DNA of 39,636 bases from Clostridiales bacterium UBA4080 (GTDB lineage: Bacteria; Bacillota; Clostridia; Lachnospirales; Vallitaleaceae), in assembly GCA_002381865.1 (NCBI GenBank), contig DFYO01000044.1:1-39636 (forward strand), given 5' to 3'. This document shows positions 22,553 through 32,035 of this stretch, in pieces. The position numbers and the translations under genes were made by a program. Position 1 is the first letter of the stretch, and each line of letters begins with the position of its first letter. The notes beneath the pieces are model-generated. The model was not told the origin of the DNA. It did no database searches and worked only from the letters and a program-made list of their open reading frames with translations.

Positions 22553-22587
22553 ATACAAAAGGAGGCTTAATTGCCCCCTTTGTTTTA
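22553..22587 (+). terminator. Terminator between convergent genes
   Basis: ACAAAAGGAGGC pairs with GCCCCCTTTGT across TTAATT and is followed by TTTTATCTT. On the minus strand the same stem could also serve the SLH/M15 gene, whose last codons lie inside it. Confidence 0.75.
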
Positions 22588-24201
22588 TCTTCCGCTAAAG
22601 CTAAAATGCATATAATCAGCACCGTTTGGCCAGCGCATATCAGGACTCCAGTGCCAGCCGTATTTATTAAAGGCACGAACTACATCGCCATCAGGCGGGA
22701 TGGAATAAGGGTTTTCGCCCGGCTTCCAAAAGGAACCGACCTTGGGAACACCCTCCCAGGTAACAAAATAATTTTCATCAGGATTAATATCAATAGCAGT
22801 GCCTCGTGAATGTTCGGACATACCATTTCTAAAGGCGTAGCCTCCACAGCTTTTAATCGGAAATTTTTCTTTACCGTTATATATTTCAGCAAATATTTTC
22901 TTTATGTCTTCGGCAACATTTTTATTAACTGTCAGATTAATTGTCGAGCTTTTCTTTGTGCCTGAAGAAGTGAGCTTCCAGATGTTCACCTTAACAGTAG
23001 TCATAAAAGAAAGAGCCTCAGCATTATTTGCAAAATAGCTTTTTGAAGGATCGCCCAGCAGCATATCATTTTCATTAATCCAAGGAAGAATTGTAAAATC
23101 CTTAGATAGTGAAAAGAGGGAGGATTCTTCATCACTATCCACGGGAGTTACCTTTAAAATTGCATGAGTTGTTTTATTTTTATTTCCTAGAATGCTGTAA
23201 ATATCATTGGAAGAATTCTCGTTGTCAGGAATGTTGTTGCTATTATACAAAGAATTCTCTCCTGTGCGCAAATCGAGAAAGCTGTCATAGGTTCTAGTGG
23301 AAAATATTTCAGTAGTACCGTAAAATATAGAAACGTCATAAGCCCAGGCATCAGGAACGGCGCTCCATCTCAAATATACATCACCTAAAAAATAAGCGTC
23401 TTCAATATAAATACCTGAAGGCATCGGCAATACACATTCTTCAACACCTGCAGACTTAAGCTTATCATTATTACAATAGGCGATAAGATTTAAGGAAAGA
23501 ATCGCTGCCTGTTCTCTTGTGATATTATTTTTAGGATCAAGCTTGCCTTTGCCTGTACCGGAAAGAATGCCCTTTGTGTAGACATCCGCCAAAGAAGAAG
23601 CGGCCCAGCTTGAAACTAAATGACTGTCGGAGGAATACTCTTTAAGGATTTTTAAGGCTGATTCATTATCAAGCGCAGCAGAATTATAAGTGCTGCCATC
23701 ATTATAATGATTTTTGTCGCTTGCAACCCAGCGTGAATTGCTTCCGTATGCATTATTAAAATACAGCATTTGTAATCTTGAAAGCATAACAGCTGCCATT
23801 TCACGGGTCAAAGTTTCATCTGGGCTAAATGTATTCTCAGTTGTGCCCTGAACAAGCCCTAGCAGATATGCATATTCTGCTGCTGAATCTTTAGTATCCA
23901 AAAAAGGATGCTCATCTAAAAGCTCAGGCATGGAAATATCCAAAATCTCACAGCTATTTATCAAAATCTCGCAAAAATCAATACGGGAAATATTTTTATT
24001 ATAAGGCTGACCAGCAAAATCCTCAGAAATTAGTCCGGCAGCTTCTGAGACAGATATTTTTTGAGATGCCCAGGAGCTGGGGTGATATTCATTTGCAGCG
24101 GCTACAAAAGCAGCCTCTTCAAAAGGCAAACCTGCTGAGAAGCTTAAGCTTATTGATAATAAAAATACCGCAGCAATATTATTTGTTCTTTTATTTTTCA
24201 T
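22585..24201 (-). CDS. Secreted SLH-domain D,D/L,D-carboxypeptidase-like protein (M15 family)
   Basis: 538 residues. A signal peptide (about 1-35) is followed by S-layer-homology repeats, seen at about 42-100, 100-150 (YAYLLGLVQGTTENTFSPDE) and 190-240 (LADVYTKGILSGTGKGKLDP). These attach the protein to the cell wall. A fibronectin-like middle region follows. The C-terminal 120 residues form an M15 zinc peptidase of the VanY/endolysin type: SEHSRGTAIDIN supplies His and Asp and DYMHFSFS supplies the last His. It probably trims peptidoglycan stem peptides. It is transcribed alone. Confidence 0.9.
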   Translation of the reverse strand: MKNKRTNNIAAVFLLSISLSFSAGLPFEEAAFVAAANEYHPSSWASQKISVSEAAGLISEDFAGQPYNKNISRIDFCEILINSCEILDISMPELLDEHPFLDTKDSAAEYAYLLGLVQGTTENTFSPDETLTREMAAVMLSRLQMLYFNNAYGSNSRWVASDKNHYNDGSTYNSAALDNESALKILKEYSSDSHLVSSWAASSLADVYTKGILSGTGKGKLDPKNNITREQAAILSLNLIAYCNNDKLKSAGVEECVLPMPSGIYIEDAYFLGDVYLRWSAVPDAWAYDVSIFYGTTEIFSTRTYDSFLDLRTGENSLYNSNNIPDNENSSNDIYSILGNKNKTTHAILKVTPVDSDEESSLFSLSKDFTILPWINENDMLLGDPSKSYFANNAEALSFMTTVKVNIWKLTSSGTKKSSTINLTVNKNVAEDIKKIFAEIYNGKEKFPIKSCGGYAFRNGMSEHSRGTAIDINPDENYFVTWEGVPKVGSFWKPGENPYSIPPDGDVVRAFNKYGWHWSPDMRWPNGADYMHFSFSGR

Positions 24202-24482
24202 GCGCTAACCTCGCTTTATTTGTTAATGAAAATTAAACCTGTAATATTATATCGGCACTACAGCAATGGCGAAGAATGGGACTATTGTCCTTTGCAATAG
24301 AGTATATAGTCATAAAAACAAAAGAAATGGAAGGAAAAAGAAGCGAAAAAAGCATTCGGAATTATGGATTAGTATGCCAATAATAGCATTAATTGTCAGA
24401 TTTTTTATTGCATTATAAGTACTCTAAGTATAAAATAATTAAGAAGGGATATTTGTAGAAAAAATAGGGAAAAGGTAGAAAA

Positions 24483-24797
24483 ATGGAAGAGATTATTAAA
24501 AAGGCACTTGCCTTTCGCGATGAGCGAAACTGGAAACAATTTCACACACCAGAAAAACTGGCAATCAGCATAAATCTTGAAGCAGCAGAGCTTCTGGAAA
24601 ACTTCCAGTGGGACAATAACTACAATCTTGAAAATGTCTCAGAGGAGCTGGCTGATATTATTACGTATTGCGTATTGATGGCAGATGCCGTTGGAATAGA
24701 TATAGTAGAAGAAACCTTGAAAAAGATTGAGAAGAATAAGATAAAGTATCCTGTTGATAAGGCAAAGAATAGCAGCAAGAAGTATACTGAGCTATAG
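24483..24797 (+). CDS. MazG-like nucleotide pyrophosphohydrolase
   Basis: 104 residues, the size of single-domain MazG-like/dCTPase proteins. The metal-binding motif is visible as NLEAAELLENFQW and VSEELADIITYCVLMAD, an ExxE pair followed by ExxD. These enzymes hydrolyse (d)NTPs to (d)NMP and pyrophosphate and clear aberrant nucleotides. The weak ribosome-binding site (GGAAAAGG) is close to the ATG. It opens a run of nucleic-acid-handling genes and lies 145 bp before the DUF2075 gene. The 281-bp gap before it (24202-24482) shows no feature I can name. Confidence 0.9.
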   Translation: MEEIIKKALAFRDERNWKQFHTPEKLAISINLEAAELLENFQWDNNYNLENVSEELADIITYCVLMADAVGIDIVEETLKKIEKNKIKYPVDKAKNSSKKYTEL

Positions 24798-24942
24798 AAT
24801 TATTAATGCAGAAGTTTAATTAAGGTGTACTTGAAAAATGGAATAAAAAGTATCCAGAATTGAAAATAGCAAAAAAAACATATAAAATTATAGCCACGAA
24901 AAACAGAAATAAAAATATATAGGATTATAAGGTGGGAAAGAG

Positions 24943-26589
24943 ATGGAATGGGTAACAAGCTATAGATTTGAAAAGGAAGAATTTGCAGAGCTGCAAAACC
25001 ACAGGTTCGGTAAAAACTGGCCGGTAGTATATGTAATAGAGGGCAAAAAAGAAGCCTATGTCGGGGAAACTACAGACGTATTAAGAAGAAGCCATCAGCA
25101 TTATAAAAATGAAAAAAGGAATATACTGGATTCCATACATGTTATTGCAGATGAAGAATTTAACAAATCTGCGACCCTTGATATTGAGGCACTATTAATT
25201 GAGCATATAGCTGCAGACGGGAAATTCATCCTGCAAAATGGAAATGCAGGCCTTGCCAATCACAATTACTATGATAAAGAAAAATATACGAGTAAATTTG
25301 AGCTGATTTGGAAGGAGCTTCAAGATAAGGATATTACAGTTAATGATTTGGCAGATATTAGAAACAGCGATTTGTTCAAATATTCACCATATAAGGCATT
25401 AACAGAGGATCAATATCTTACAGCAAAACGTATCTATAATAATATTACTTCGCAGGAAGAGAGTATTGATTTGGTTAAGGGAGAGCCAGGAACGGGCAAA
25501 ACCATTCTAGCCGTTTATCTTATGAAATATCTAGCACAAAAGGAAGAAACAAAGCATTTAAAAACTGCTTTAGTAGTCCCAATGACCTCACTGAGAGGTA
25601 CTATTCGCAAGGTATTTAAAAATATTAAGGGTCTTAAAAGCTCCATGGTAATCGGTCCCTTTGATGTAATAAAAGATAACTATGATATTCTGATTGTAGA
25701 TGAGGCTCACAGATTAAATCAAAGAAAAAATATTAGCAATATGAAAGCCTTTGATGATGTTAATAAAGCACTGGGGCTGGATATTTACAAAGGAAATCAG
25801 CTTGACTGGATAAAGCTTTCAGCAAAAAATATTGTGCTATTTTATGACGGAAACCAAAGCATTAAGCCTTCAGATATTGGAAGAGAAAGCTTTGATGCCA
25901 TAAATCCAAATTGGCATTTTATTGAATCTCAAATGCGGGTTCTCGGAGGCAATGATTATATAAAATACATCGAAAACATTCTTTGGCAAAAACAGAAAGA
26001 AAAAAGGCTGATTAAAGATTATGAATTTTATCTGTTTGAGGATGTAAATGAAATGATAGAAGAAATCAAGAAAAAGGATAAGGAGTGCGGACTTTCAAGA
26101 GCACTTGCCGGATATGCTTGGGAGTGGAAATCAAACAAGAATCCAAAAGCCTATGACATTGAAATAGAAAACTATAAATATAGATGGAATTCACAGACTA
26201 AGGACTGGGTAAACTCAAAAAATGCAATCAATGAAATAGGCTGTATTCATACAATTCAAGGATATGATTTGAACTTTGCAGGTGTAATTATCGGAAATGA
26301 AATAAGATATAATGGACATACCATTGAGATTGAACCTAAGGAATACTTTGATAAAAACGGAAAGAAAACAATAGATGACCCAGCGGTATTAAAGAGATAC
26401 ATTTTGAATATTTATAAGACACTTATGACAAGAGGAATCAAGGGAACCTATGTGTACTGCTGTGATGAGGGATTAAGAGAATATTTGAAGGGGTTTGTTG
26501 GATTGTGGGAAAAGGAAGAGGTAAATGAGAAGAGCGTTGGGATGGTTGCAGAAGAGGGTGCAGGGTATAGCAGATTTAGCAAATATTAA
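24943..26589 (+). CDS. GIY-YIG nuclease-like / DUF2075 ATPase fusion
   Basis: 548 residues. Residues of about 22-100 form a GIY-YIG-like domain: VYVIEGKKEAYVGET, the Arg-rich LRRSHQHYKN and the Glu in LDIEALLIEHI. From about residue 165 there is a superfamily 1-like ATPase of the DUF2075 type, with Walker A GEPGTGKT (about residue 181), Walker B LIVDEAHRLNQ (about 249) and a late motif HTIQGYDLNFAGVIIGNE. DUF2075 proteins recur in bacterial defence islands, but no activity is settled. Its end overlaps the end of the convergent NUDIX gene by 4 bp. Confidence 0.9.
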   Translation: MEWVTSYRFEKEEFAELQNHRFGKNWPVVYVIEGKKEAYVGETTDVLRRSHQHYKNEKRNILDSIHVIADEEFNKSATLDIEALLIEHIAADGKFILQNGNAGLANHNYYDKEKYTSKFELIWKELQDKDITVNDLADIRNSDLFKYSPYKALTEDQYLTAKRIYNNITSQEESIDLVKGEPGTGKTILAVYLMKYLAQKEETKHLKTALVVPMTSLRGTIRKVFKNIKGLKSSMVIGPFDVIKDNYDILIVDEAHRLNQRKNISNMKAFDDVNKALGLDIYKGNQLDWIKLSAKNIVLFYDGNQSIKPSDIGRESFDAINPNWHFIESQMRVLGGNDYIKYIENILWQKQKEKRLIKDYEFYLFEDVNEMIEEIKKKDKECGLSRALAGYAWEWKSNKNPKAYDIEIENYKYRWNSQTKDWVNSKNAINEIGCIHTIQGYDLNFAGVIIGNEIRYNGHTIEIEPKEYFDKNGKKTIDDPAVLKRYILNIYKTLMTRGIKGTYVYCCDEGLREYLKGFVGLWEKEEVNEKSVGMVAEEGAGYSRFSKY

Positions 26590-26975
26590 ACAGTAAGCAC
26601 AGCTTGCAGCATTCTAGCAGCCTCAATATCAGCAGGTGCAAGATCATAATCAAGTAGCTCAGAGGCAGCTACCCAGCGGTAATCCATGTGAACATTAAGC
26701 TGGATTTCACCAGAAAGGATTGTGACATAATAAAAAAGCAGTTCTATTTTGCCAAAGGTATAGTCATATATTGTTTTGGTGAAGAAATCGCCTATAGAAG
26801 TATGAATGCTTAGCTCTTCAAATAGCTCACGCTTTAAGCATTCTTCAGGAGCTTCGCCGGGCTCGATTTTGCCGCCTGGGAACTCCCATTTATAGGGAAC
26901 ACTGCTGGTTTCAGAGCGTTGAGTTAGTAAAATCTTATTATCCTTAATTATTATTGCGGCAGTTACTGATTTCAT
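26586..26975 (-). CDS. NUDIX (d)NTP pyrophosphohydrolase (MutT-like)
   Basis: 129 residues. The Nudix box is complete: GGKIEPGEAPEECLKRELFEEL (split here by family position: GGKIEPGE, then RELFEEL), preceded by WEFPGG as in MutT/CTP pyrophosphohydrolase proteins. These enzymes remove oxidised or otherwise faulty nucleoside triphosphates. The gene is on the minus strand between two plus-strand ATPase genes, and its promoter region is shared with the divergent helicase gene at 27078. The ribosome-binding site AGGAGG is close to the ATG. NUDIX genes often sit beside DUF3427 helicases, so a functional link is plausible. Confidence 0.95.
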   Translation of the reverse strand: MKSVTAAIIIKDNKILLTQRSETSSVPYKWEFPGGKIEPGEAPEECLKRELFEELSIHTSIGDFFTKTIYDYTFGKIELLFYYVTILSGEIQLNVHMDYRWVAASELLDYDLAPADIEAARMLQAVLTV

Positions 26976-27077
26976 AGGAGCCTCCTAAGTAATTATTATT
27001 ATAAGTATATCATAAAAAATTTTTAGATAGAAGAAACAATTGAGGGACTAATATTTTAAACATCTGGAGGAAGAGGG

Positions 27078-30017
27078 ATGAATTTACAGGCAGAGATTGC
27101 AAAAAGTAATTATAGTGGTTTTATTGATCATGAGGGGGCTTCATTAGAGGAATACCGTCCTAAGCTATTATTAAATGACCATAAAAACGGACAGAAGGTA
27201 CTAAGTAATATAGTTAAGGAATTAAATGCATGTGATGCATTTTTCTTTTCAGTTGCATTTATTACACAAAGTGGTGTGACGGTTCTTCTAAATACCTTGA
27301 AGGAATTAGAGGAGAGAAATATCAAGGGCAAGATTTTAGCCTCTCAATATTTGAATTTTACAAATCCAAAAGCGTTAGAAAAACTTTTAGAATTTAAAAA
27401 TATCGACCTAAGAATGGTTGTCGATGGTAATTTGCATGCAAAGGGTTATATTTTCAAAAAGAAGGAGGCCTATAGTCTAATTGTTGGAAGTAGTAACCTA
27501 ACGCAGGAAGCACTTAGCTATAATAAGGAATGGAATGTAAAGGTTTCTTCTATGGAGCAGGGCTCTTTAATTAGAGAAACGCTGAAGGAATTTGAAAAGA
27601 CCTTTGAGCATGCGCAGATAGTCGACAAAGAATGGATAGATGGATATAGTAAAATTTATCGAGAATTCAAACCTGTTTTTCATAAAAAAGACAGGAATAT
27701 AAAAGAGCTGGTTGCTGAAGGAATACTAGATTATAAGGACAATGTAAGCAATATTCCAAAGATTATGCCAAATAAAATGCAGATAGCGGCTCTTAATGGA
27801 ATCGAAAGGGTAAGAGGAGAGGGAGGAAATAAAGCTCTGCTTATCTCGGCTACGGGAACAGGTAAAACCTATTTGGCTGCCTTTGATGTCAAGAAATATA
27901 AACCAAAAAAGTTCTTGTTTTTAGTTCATAGGGAGCAAATATTGGACCAAGCTATAGAAAGCTTTAAGGATGTAATGGGGGAAAATATTTACACAGGTAA
28001 ACTGTGTGGCAGTTCAAGAGAAATTGACGCGCAATATGTTTTTTCAACAGTTCAGACGATGTCAAAGGAAAATGTGCTTTATGATTTTGAACCAGATGCG
28101 TTTGATTATTTGGTATTAGATGAAACTCATAGGTCTGGAGCAGAGAGCTATCAAAGAATTTTGAGCCATTTTAATCCAAGCTTTATGCTTGGAATGACGG
28201 CAACTCCAGAAAGAACGGATGGCTATAATATTTATCAGGATTTTGATTATAATATTGCTTATGAAATTCGATTACAGCAAGCAATGGAAGAAAATATGCT
28301 TTGTCCATTTCACTATTTTGGGGTAAGTGAGATTTTGGTAAATGGAGAGCTTATTGAAGATAATACGGACTTTAAGTACTTAGTTTCAGAGGAAAGAATC
28401 AATCATATTATTGATAGAGTTGAATTTTATGGATATCATGGCAAGCGTCTTAAAGGATTGGTTTTTTGCAGCACCAATAAAGAAGCAAGCGAGCTTGCGG
28501 CACAATTTTGTGCTCGTGGATATAGAGCTTTGGCTCTTTCGGGCAGTGATTCTCAGGAAGCAAGAGATAAAGCAATATTAAGACTTGAGCAGGACAGCGA
28601 AATAGATGCGCTTGATTATATATTTACGGTTGATATTTTTAATGAGGGTGTAGATATTCCCACAATTAATCAGGTTGTAATGCTTCGACCAACACAATCA
28701 GCAATTATTTTTGTACAGCAGTTAGGAAGAGGACTCAGAAAGCATCCGGAGAAGGATTACGTTATCGTAATTGACTTTATTGGCAATTACAAGAACAATT
28801 TTTTAATACCGATGGCTCTTTCAGGGGATAATTCCTACAACAAGGACACAATTCGCAAATATGTTATGGAGGGAACAAGAGTAATTCCAGGCTGTTCTAC
28901 CATTAATTTTGAAGCAATATCAAGAAAAAGAATATTTGAAGCAATCGATATGGCTAATTTTAATGATATAAAATATATCAAAGAGGCGTACCAAAGCCTT
29001 AAATTCCAGTTAGGCAAAATACCATCCTTGAAGGATTTTGAAGAATTTGGCTCTATAGATGTGACAAGGATTTTTGAAAGCAAATCATTAGGCTCATATC
29101 ACAAGTTTTTAAAGAAATATGAAAAGGAATATAGAGTTGAGTTTTCAGAAATTCAAGAGGAAATGATAGAATTTATTTCTAAAAAGCTGGCATCAGGGAA
29201 AAGACCTCATGAGCTGTTATTGCTTAATAGCATGATGAATACAAAAAACAACTTGATTCAAATTCTTATAAACGAGCTTAAGGATAAATATAATATTATC
29301 GCAAAGGACAAAACTATTACTTCAGTAGTCAATGTGCTTACAGATAATTTTGTAACTGGAAGTGCAAGGGGAACCTATAAAAACTGTGTTTTTATAGAAC
29401 CGTCAGAAGGAAATGAATACAAAATTGCTAAAATATATGAAGACTTTTTAGAACAAATAGAGTTTAAAAAAGCCGTTCAAGAGCTTATAGCTTTTGGATT
29501 GGAGCGCAATAGCAAAAACTATGGTGAGCGATATTTGGACACCAGCCTTCAGCTTTATAAAAAATATACCTATGAAGATGTGTGTAGACTTCTTGAATGG
29601 GAAAAAGCAGAGGTAGCGCTAAACATTGGTGGATATAAATTTGACAAGTTTTCAAAAACCTATCCAGTTTTTATAAACTATGAGAAATCAGAAGATATTA
29701 GTGATTCGATTAATTATGAGGATAGATTTATATCTTCATCTGAATTAATTGCTCTGTCAAAATCAGGAAGGACGCCTGAATCAGAGGACGTTGCACAGGT
29801 ATATAGGGCAGAGAAGGATGAAGTTTTAATGTGCCTCTTTGTTAGAAAAAGCAAGGATGATAAAATGTCTAAGGAATTCTATTTCCTTGGTAAAATCACT
29901 GCAATTGGCAAGCCGAAGCCAGTTGTAATGAAGAATACCAATAAAAATGCAGTGGAGATTCATTATAGGTTAGAGCAGTCGGTTAGAGAAGAGCTGTATG
30001 AGTATATTGTGGAGTAG
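27078..30017 (+). CDS. PLD-nuclease / SF2 helicase / DUF3427 protein
   Basis: 979 residues, the standard length of this architecture. A phospholipase-D-like nuclease domain occupies about 35-190, with its HxK motif in LHAKGYIF (about residue 120) and GSSNLTQEAL. Residues of about 230-570 form the SF2 helicase: SATGTGKTYLAAF (about 257), DETHRSGAES (DEAD-like box, about 347), MTATPERTDG, FNEGVDIP and QQLGRGLRK. The C-terminal 400 residues match DUF3427. The family probably remodels or cuts nucleic acid and is frequent in defence islands. The ribosome-binding site is GGAGGAAG. A terminator follows at 30098. Confidence 0.93.
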   Translation: MNLQAEIAKSNYSGFIDHEGASLEEYRPKLLLNDHKNGQKVLSNIVKELNACDAFFFSVAFITQSGVTVLLNTLKELEERNIKGKILASQYLNFTNPKALEKLLEFKNIDLRMVVDGNLHAKGYIFKKKEAYSLIVGSSNLTQEALSYNKEWNVKVSSMEQGSLIRETLKEFEKTFEHAQIVDKEWIDGYSKIYREFKPVFHKKDRNIKELVAEGILDYKDNVSNIPKIMPNKMQIAALNGIERVRGEGGNKALLISATGTGKTYLAAFDVKKYKPKKFLFLVHREQILDQAIESFKDVMGENIYTGKLCGSSREIDAQYVFSTVQTMSKENVLYDFEPDAFDYLVLDETHRSGAESYQRILSHFNPSFMLGMTATPERTDGYNIYQDFDYNIAYEIRLQQAMEENMLCPFHYFGVSEILVNGELIEDNTDFKYLVSEERINHIIDRVEFYGYHGKRLKGLVFCSTNKEASELAAQFCARGYRALALSGSDSQEARDKAILRLEQDSEIDALDYIFTVDIFNEGVDIPTINQVVMLRPTQSAIIFVQQLGRGLRKHPEKDYVIVIDFIGNYKNNFLIPMALSGDNSYNKDTIRKYVMEGTRVIPGCSTINFEAISRKRIFEAIDMANFNDIKYIKEAYQSLKFQLGKIPSLKDFEEFGSIDVTRIFESKSLGSYHKFLKKYEKEYRVEFSEIQEEMIEFISKKLASGKRPHELLLLNSMMNTKNNLIQILINELKDKYNIIAKDKTITSVVNVLTDNFVTGSARGTYKNCVFIEPSEGNEYKIAKIYEDFLEQIEFKKAVQELIAFGLERNSKNYGERYLDTSLQLYKKYTYEDVCRLLEWEKAEVALNIGGYKFDKFSKTYPVFINYEKSEDISDSINYEDRFISSSELIALSKSGRTPESEDVAQVYRAEKDEVLMCLFVRKSKDDKMSKEFYFLGKITAIGKPKPVVMKNTNKNAVEIHYRLEQSVREELYEYIVE

Positions 30018-30097
30018 AAGGGAAAGAATTATTGGGTTGAGGTTGAAAGATAAAAGCAAACAAAAAAAGCATATAAAAATAGTTTAAAAAATGATTT

Positions 30098-30122
30098 AAA
30101 CCCACATTTAATAGTGGGTTTT
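30098..30122 (+). terminator. Intrinsic terminator
   Basis: AAACCCAC (30098-30105) pairs with GTGGGTTT (30114-30121), with an AT-rich loop and a T-containing tail. It separates the DUF3427 helicase from the AbiE operon. Confidence 0.8.
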
Positions 30123-30139
30123 ATATAAAAAATAAACTG

Positions 30140-30168
30140 TTGTAAATTTTTAGGATTGGCTTTATAAT
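30140..30168 (+). promoter_or_regulatory. Promoter of the AbiE operon
   Basis: TTGTAA (30140-30145), 17 bp, TATAAT (30163-30168). Confidence 0.7.
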
Positions 30169-30197
30169 AGGCATAGGGGTTTAAAAAATACGACAAT

Positions 30198-30212
30198 ACC
30201 ATTTCGAATGGT
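30198..30212 (+). promoter_or_regulatory. Inverted repeat, likely AbiEi operator
   Basis: ACCATTTCGAATGGT has 6-bp perfect arms, and ACA/TGT extends them outward. It lies between the promoter and the abiEi start. AbiEi antitoxins repress their own operons by binding inverted repeats in this position. Confidence 0.55.
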
Positions 30213-30246
30213 GTGTTTGTTGAAAATTTCAAACCGGAGGTATTTT

Positions 30247-31011
30247 ATGAAGCTATATTTAGAAATGATGAAAAAGCCAGTCTTTACAAATAAAGATATT
30301 GCAAAAGTTTATACAAATGAAAAGTCAGGCAATAATTATGTTGTAAAGCTGGTAAGGGAGGGATATGTAGAGAGAATTCGCAAGAATTTGTATACATGTA
30401 TTAGTCCTGAGACAGGATTACCGATTGCAAACAAGTATCAAATAGCATCGGCGATAACTGATACCTCATTTGTATCACATCATACGGCATTAGAGTACTA
30501 TGGAGTTACGGATCAAGTCTATTATGATGTATATGTATCGTCAGCTATAAGATTTAAAGAATTTGAATATGATGGTTACACATATAAATGTATTGTAACA
30601 AATCATCTGGAGGGTGTTGTGAGGCCTCCGATGACAAATGGGATAAAAGTTTCTGAGATAGAAAAAACGCTGATTGATAGTCTTAAGGATATGGATAAGA
30701 TAGCAGGAATCGAAGAAGTGATTTCATCTATTGAATTACTACCTGCATTGGATGAAAAAAAACTTTTGGAACATTTAGAAAAAATTGGAAATCAATTTTT
30801 ATATCAGAAAATTGGTTTTGTCTTAACTCAATACAAAAAGCAGTTTAATCTTTCAAAGGAGTTTTTTACTGAATGTAAAAAGCAGGCAGGAAAAAGCAAA
30901 CGATATTTAACAAAAGATACAAAATGTACAACCTGGAATAAAGAATGGAAATTAATGATTCCTGACAATATGTTTTATTTTAAAAATGTTGGAGAAGATG
31001 AATTTAGATAG
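30247..31011 (+). CDS. abiEi: AbiEi-type antitoxin / transcriptional repressor
   Basis: 254 residues from ATG 30247, fixed by CGGAGG; an earlier in-frame GTG-like start has no such site. The N-terminal winged helix is visible as KPVFTNKDIAKVYTNE followed by LVREGYVERIRKNLY. The C-terminal domain has SFVSHHTALEYYGV and VSEIEKTLIDSL, both characteristic of the family. AbiEi neutralises the AbiEii toxin and represses the operon. The gene overlaps abiEii by about 26 bp. It lies between two PLD/helicase genes in the defence-like island. Confidence 0.9.
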   Translation: MKLYLEMMKKPVFTNKDIAKVYTNEKSGNNYVVKLVREGYVERIRKNLYTCISPETGLPIANKYQIASAITDTSFVSHHTALEYYGVTDQVYYDVYVSSAIRFKEFEYDGYTYKCIVTNHLEGVVRPPMTNGIKVSEIEKTLIDSLKDMDKIAGIEEVISSIELLPALDEKKLLEHLEKIGNQFLYQKIGFVLTQYKKQFNLSKEFFTECKKQAGKSKRYLTKDTKCTTWNKEWKLMIPDNMFYFKNVGEDEFR

Positions 31012-31939
31012 AAGAGCATTAGGTGAAAAAGCAAAAGAGATGGGATTTGTAAGAGATACTCTGGAAAAGGTGTTTCGATTAACGGAGATACTTGTATTTA
31101 TCAACTCGGATGCAATATTGAGTGAAAATTTGACGTTAAAAGGCGGAACTGCAATAAATTTGACGGTATTTAATTTGCCGCGTTTGTCTGTTGATATTGA
31201 TTTGGATTTGGTTATAAACTATGATTTAGAGAAAATGCTTAAGGTTAGAAAAATAATAACAGAAATAATTTCAAGATATATGATAGCCAACAGATATACT
31301 TTGAATCCAAATTCTAAATCAAGACATAGCTTGGATTCGTGGGTATATTCTTATACAAATGCTGGGGGCAATACTGACAATATAAAGATAGAGATAAACT
31401 ATTCTTTGCGTTCTCACATATTTGATTCAATACTTAGGCCAATTGTTACAAGTGTTAGTGAAAATGAGCTGATGGTTAATACATTAGTTCCAAGCGAACT
31501 ATTTGCAGCTAAATTAAATGCATTAATGAATAGGGCAGCAGTAAGGGATTTATATGATATCAATAATATGATTAGATTTGGATTGTTTGATGAAAGTGGA
31601 TTTGAAGAGTTGAGAAAGAACACTGTTTTTTATGCTGCAATATCTGCTGAAAAAATAAATAAAGATTTTAAGACAGATGCAATTGATGATATTACGTTTA
31701 CAAAAGTGAAAAGAGATTTGTTTCCGGTAATTGCAAAAAAGGACAATTTTGACCTGGAGCAAAGAAAAGAGAGTGCTATAATATTTATTAAGGAATTGAT
31801 GATTTTAACAGATAAAGAAAAAGAGTTTCTGGATAGATTTGAGAAAAAAGAGTTCAGACCAGAGTTAGTGTTTGAAGATGAGAAAATTATTGCAAGAGTG
31901 GAAAACCATCCGATGGCTATATGGAAGATGGGACAATAG
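30986..31939 (+). CDS. abiEii: AbiEii-type nucleotidyltransferase toxin
   Basis: 317 residues from ATG 30986; an alternative ATG at 30998 has GGAG only 3 nt upstream, so coupling to abiEi translation probably matters more than the ribosome-binding site. The nucleotidyltransferase motifs are LKGGTAINL (GG[ST]) and the catalytic acids in VDIDLDL, followed by IKIEINY and the KLNALMNRAAVRDLYDI motif of the family. AbiEii/MenT toxins transfer nucleotides to tRNA or another target and stop growth of phage-infected cells. All catalytic motifs are intact. Confidence 0.92.
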   Translation: MLEKMNLDRRALGEKAKEMGFVRDTLEKVFRLTEILVFINSDAILSENLTLKGGTAINLTVFNLPRLSVDIDLDLVINYDLEKMLKVRKIITEIISRYMIANRYTLNPNSKSRHSLDSWVYSYTNAGGNTDNIKIEINYSLRSHIFDSILRPIVTSVSENELMVNTLVPSELFAAKLNALMNRAAVRDLYDINNMIRFGLFDESGFEELRKNTVFYAAISAEKINKDFKTDAIDDITFTKVKRDLFPVIAKKDNFDLEQRKESAIIFIKELMILTDKEKEFLDRFEKKEFRPELVFEDEKIIARVENHPMAIWKMGQ

Positions 31940-31995
31940 GTAGAAAAATTAAGATATATAATTAATAAAGCAGCTAATAATAGAATGTTTCTAAC

Positions 31996-32020
31996 GAATA
32001 ATTTGTCAAACAAATCATTC
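31996..32020. promoter_or_regulatory. Inverted repeat before the second helicase gene
   Basis: GAATAATTTG and CAAATCATTC form 10-bp arms with one mismatch around TCAAA. It ends 16 bp before the start codon and overlaps the leader, so it may be an operator or a translational hairpin. Confidence 0.45.
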
Positions 32021-32035
32021 CACAAGGAGAACCCC

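Noticed and set aside
22519..22809. 96-codon plus-strand frame
   Set aside because: It is antisense to the M15 peptidase C-terminus, where the zinc motifs are clear.
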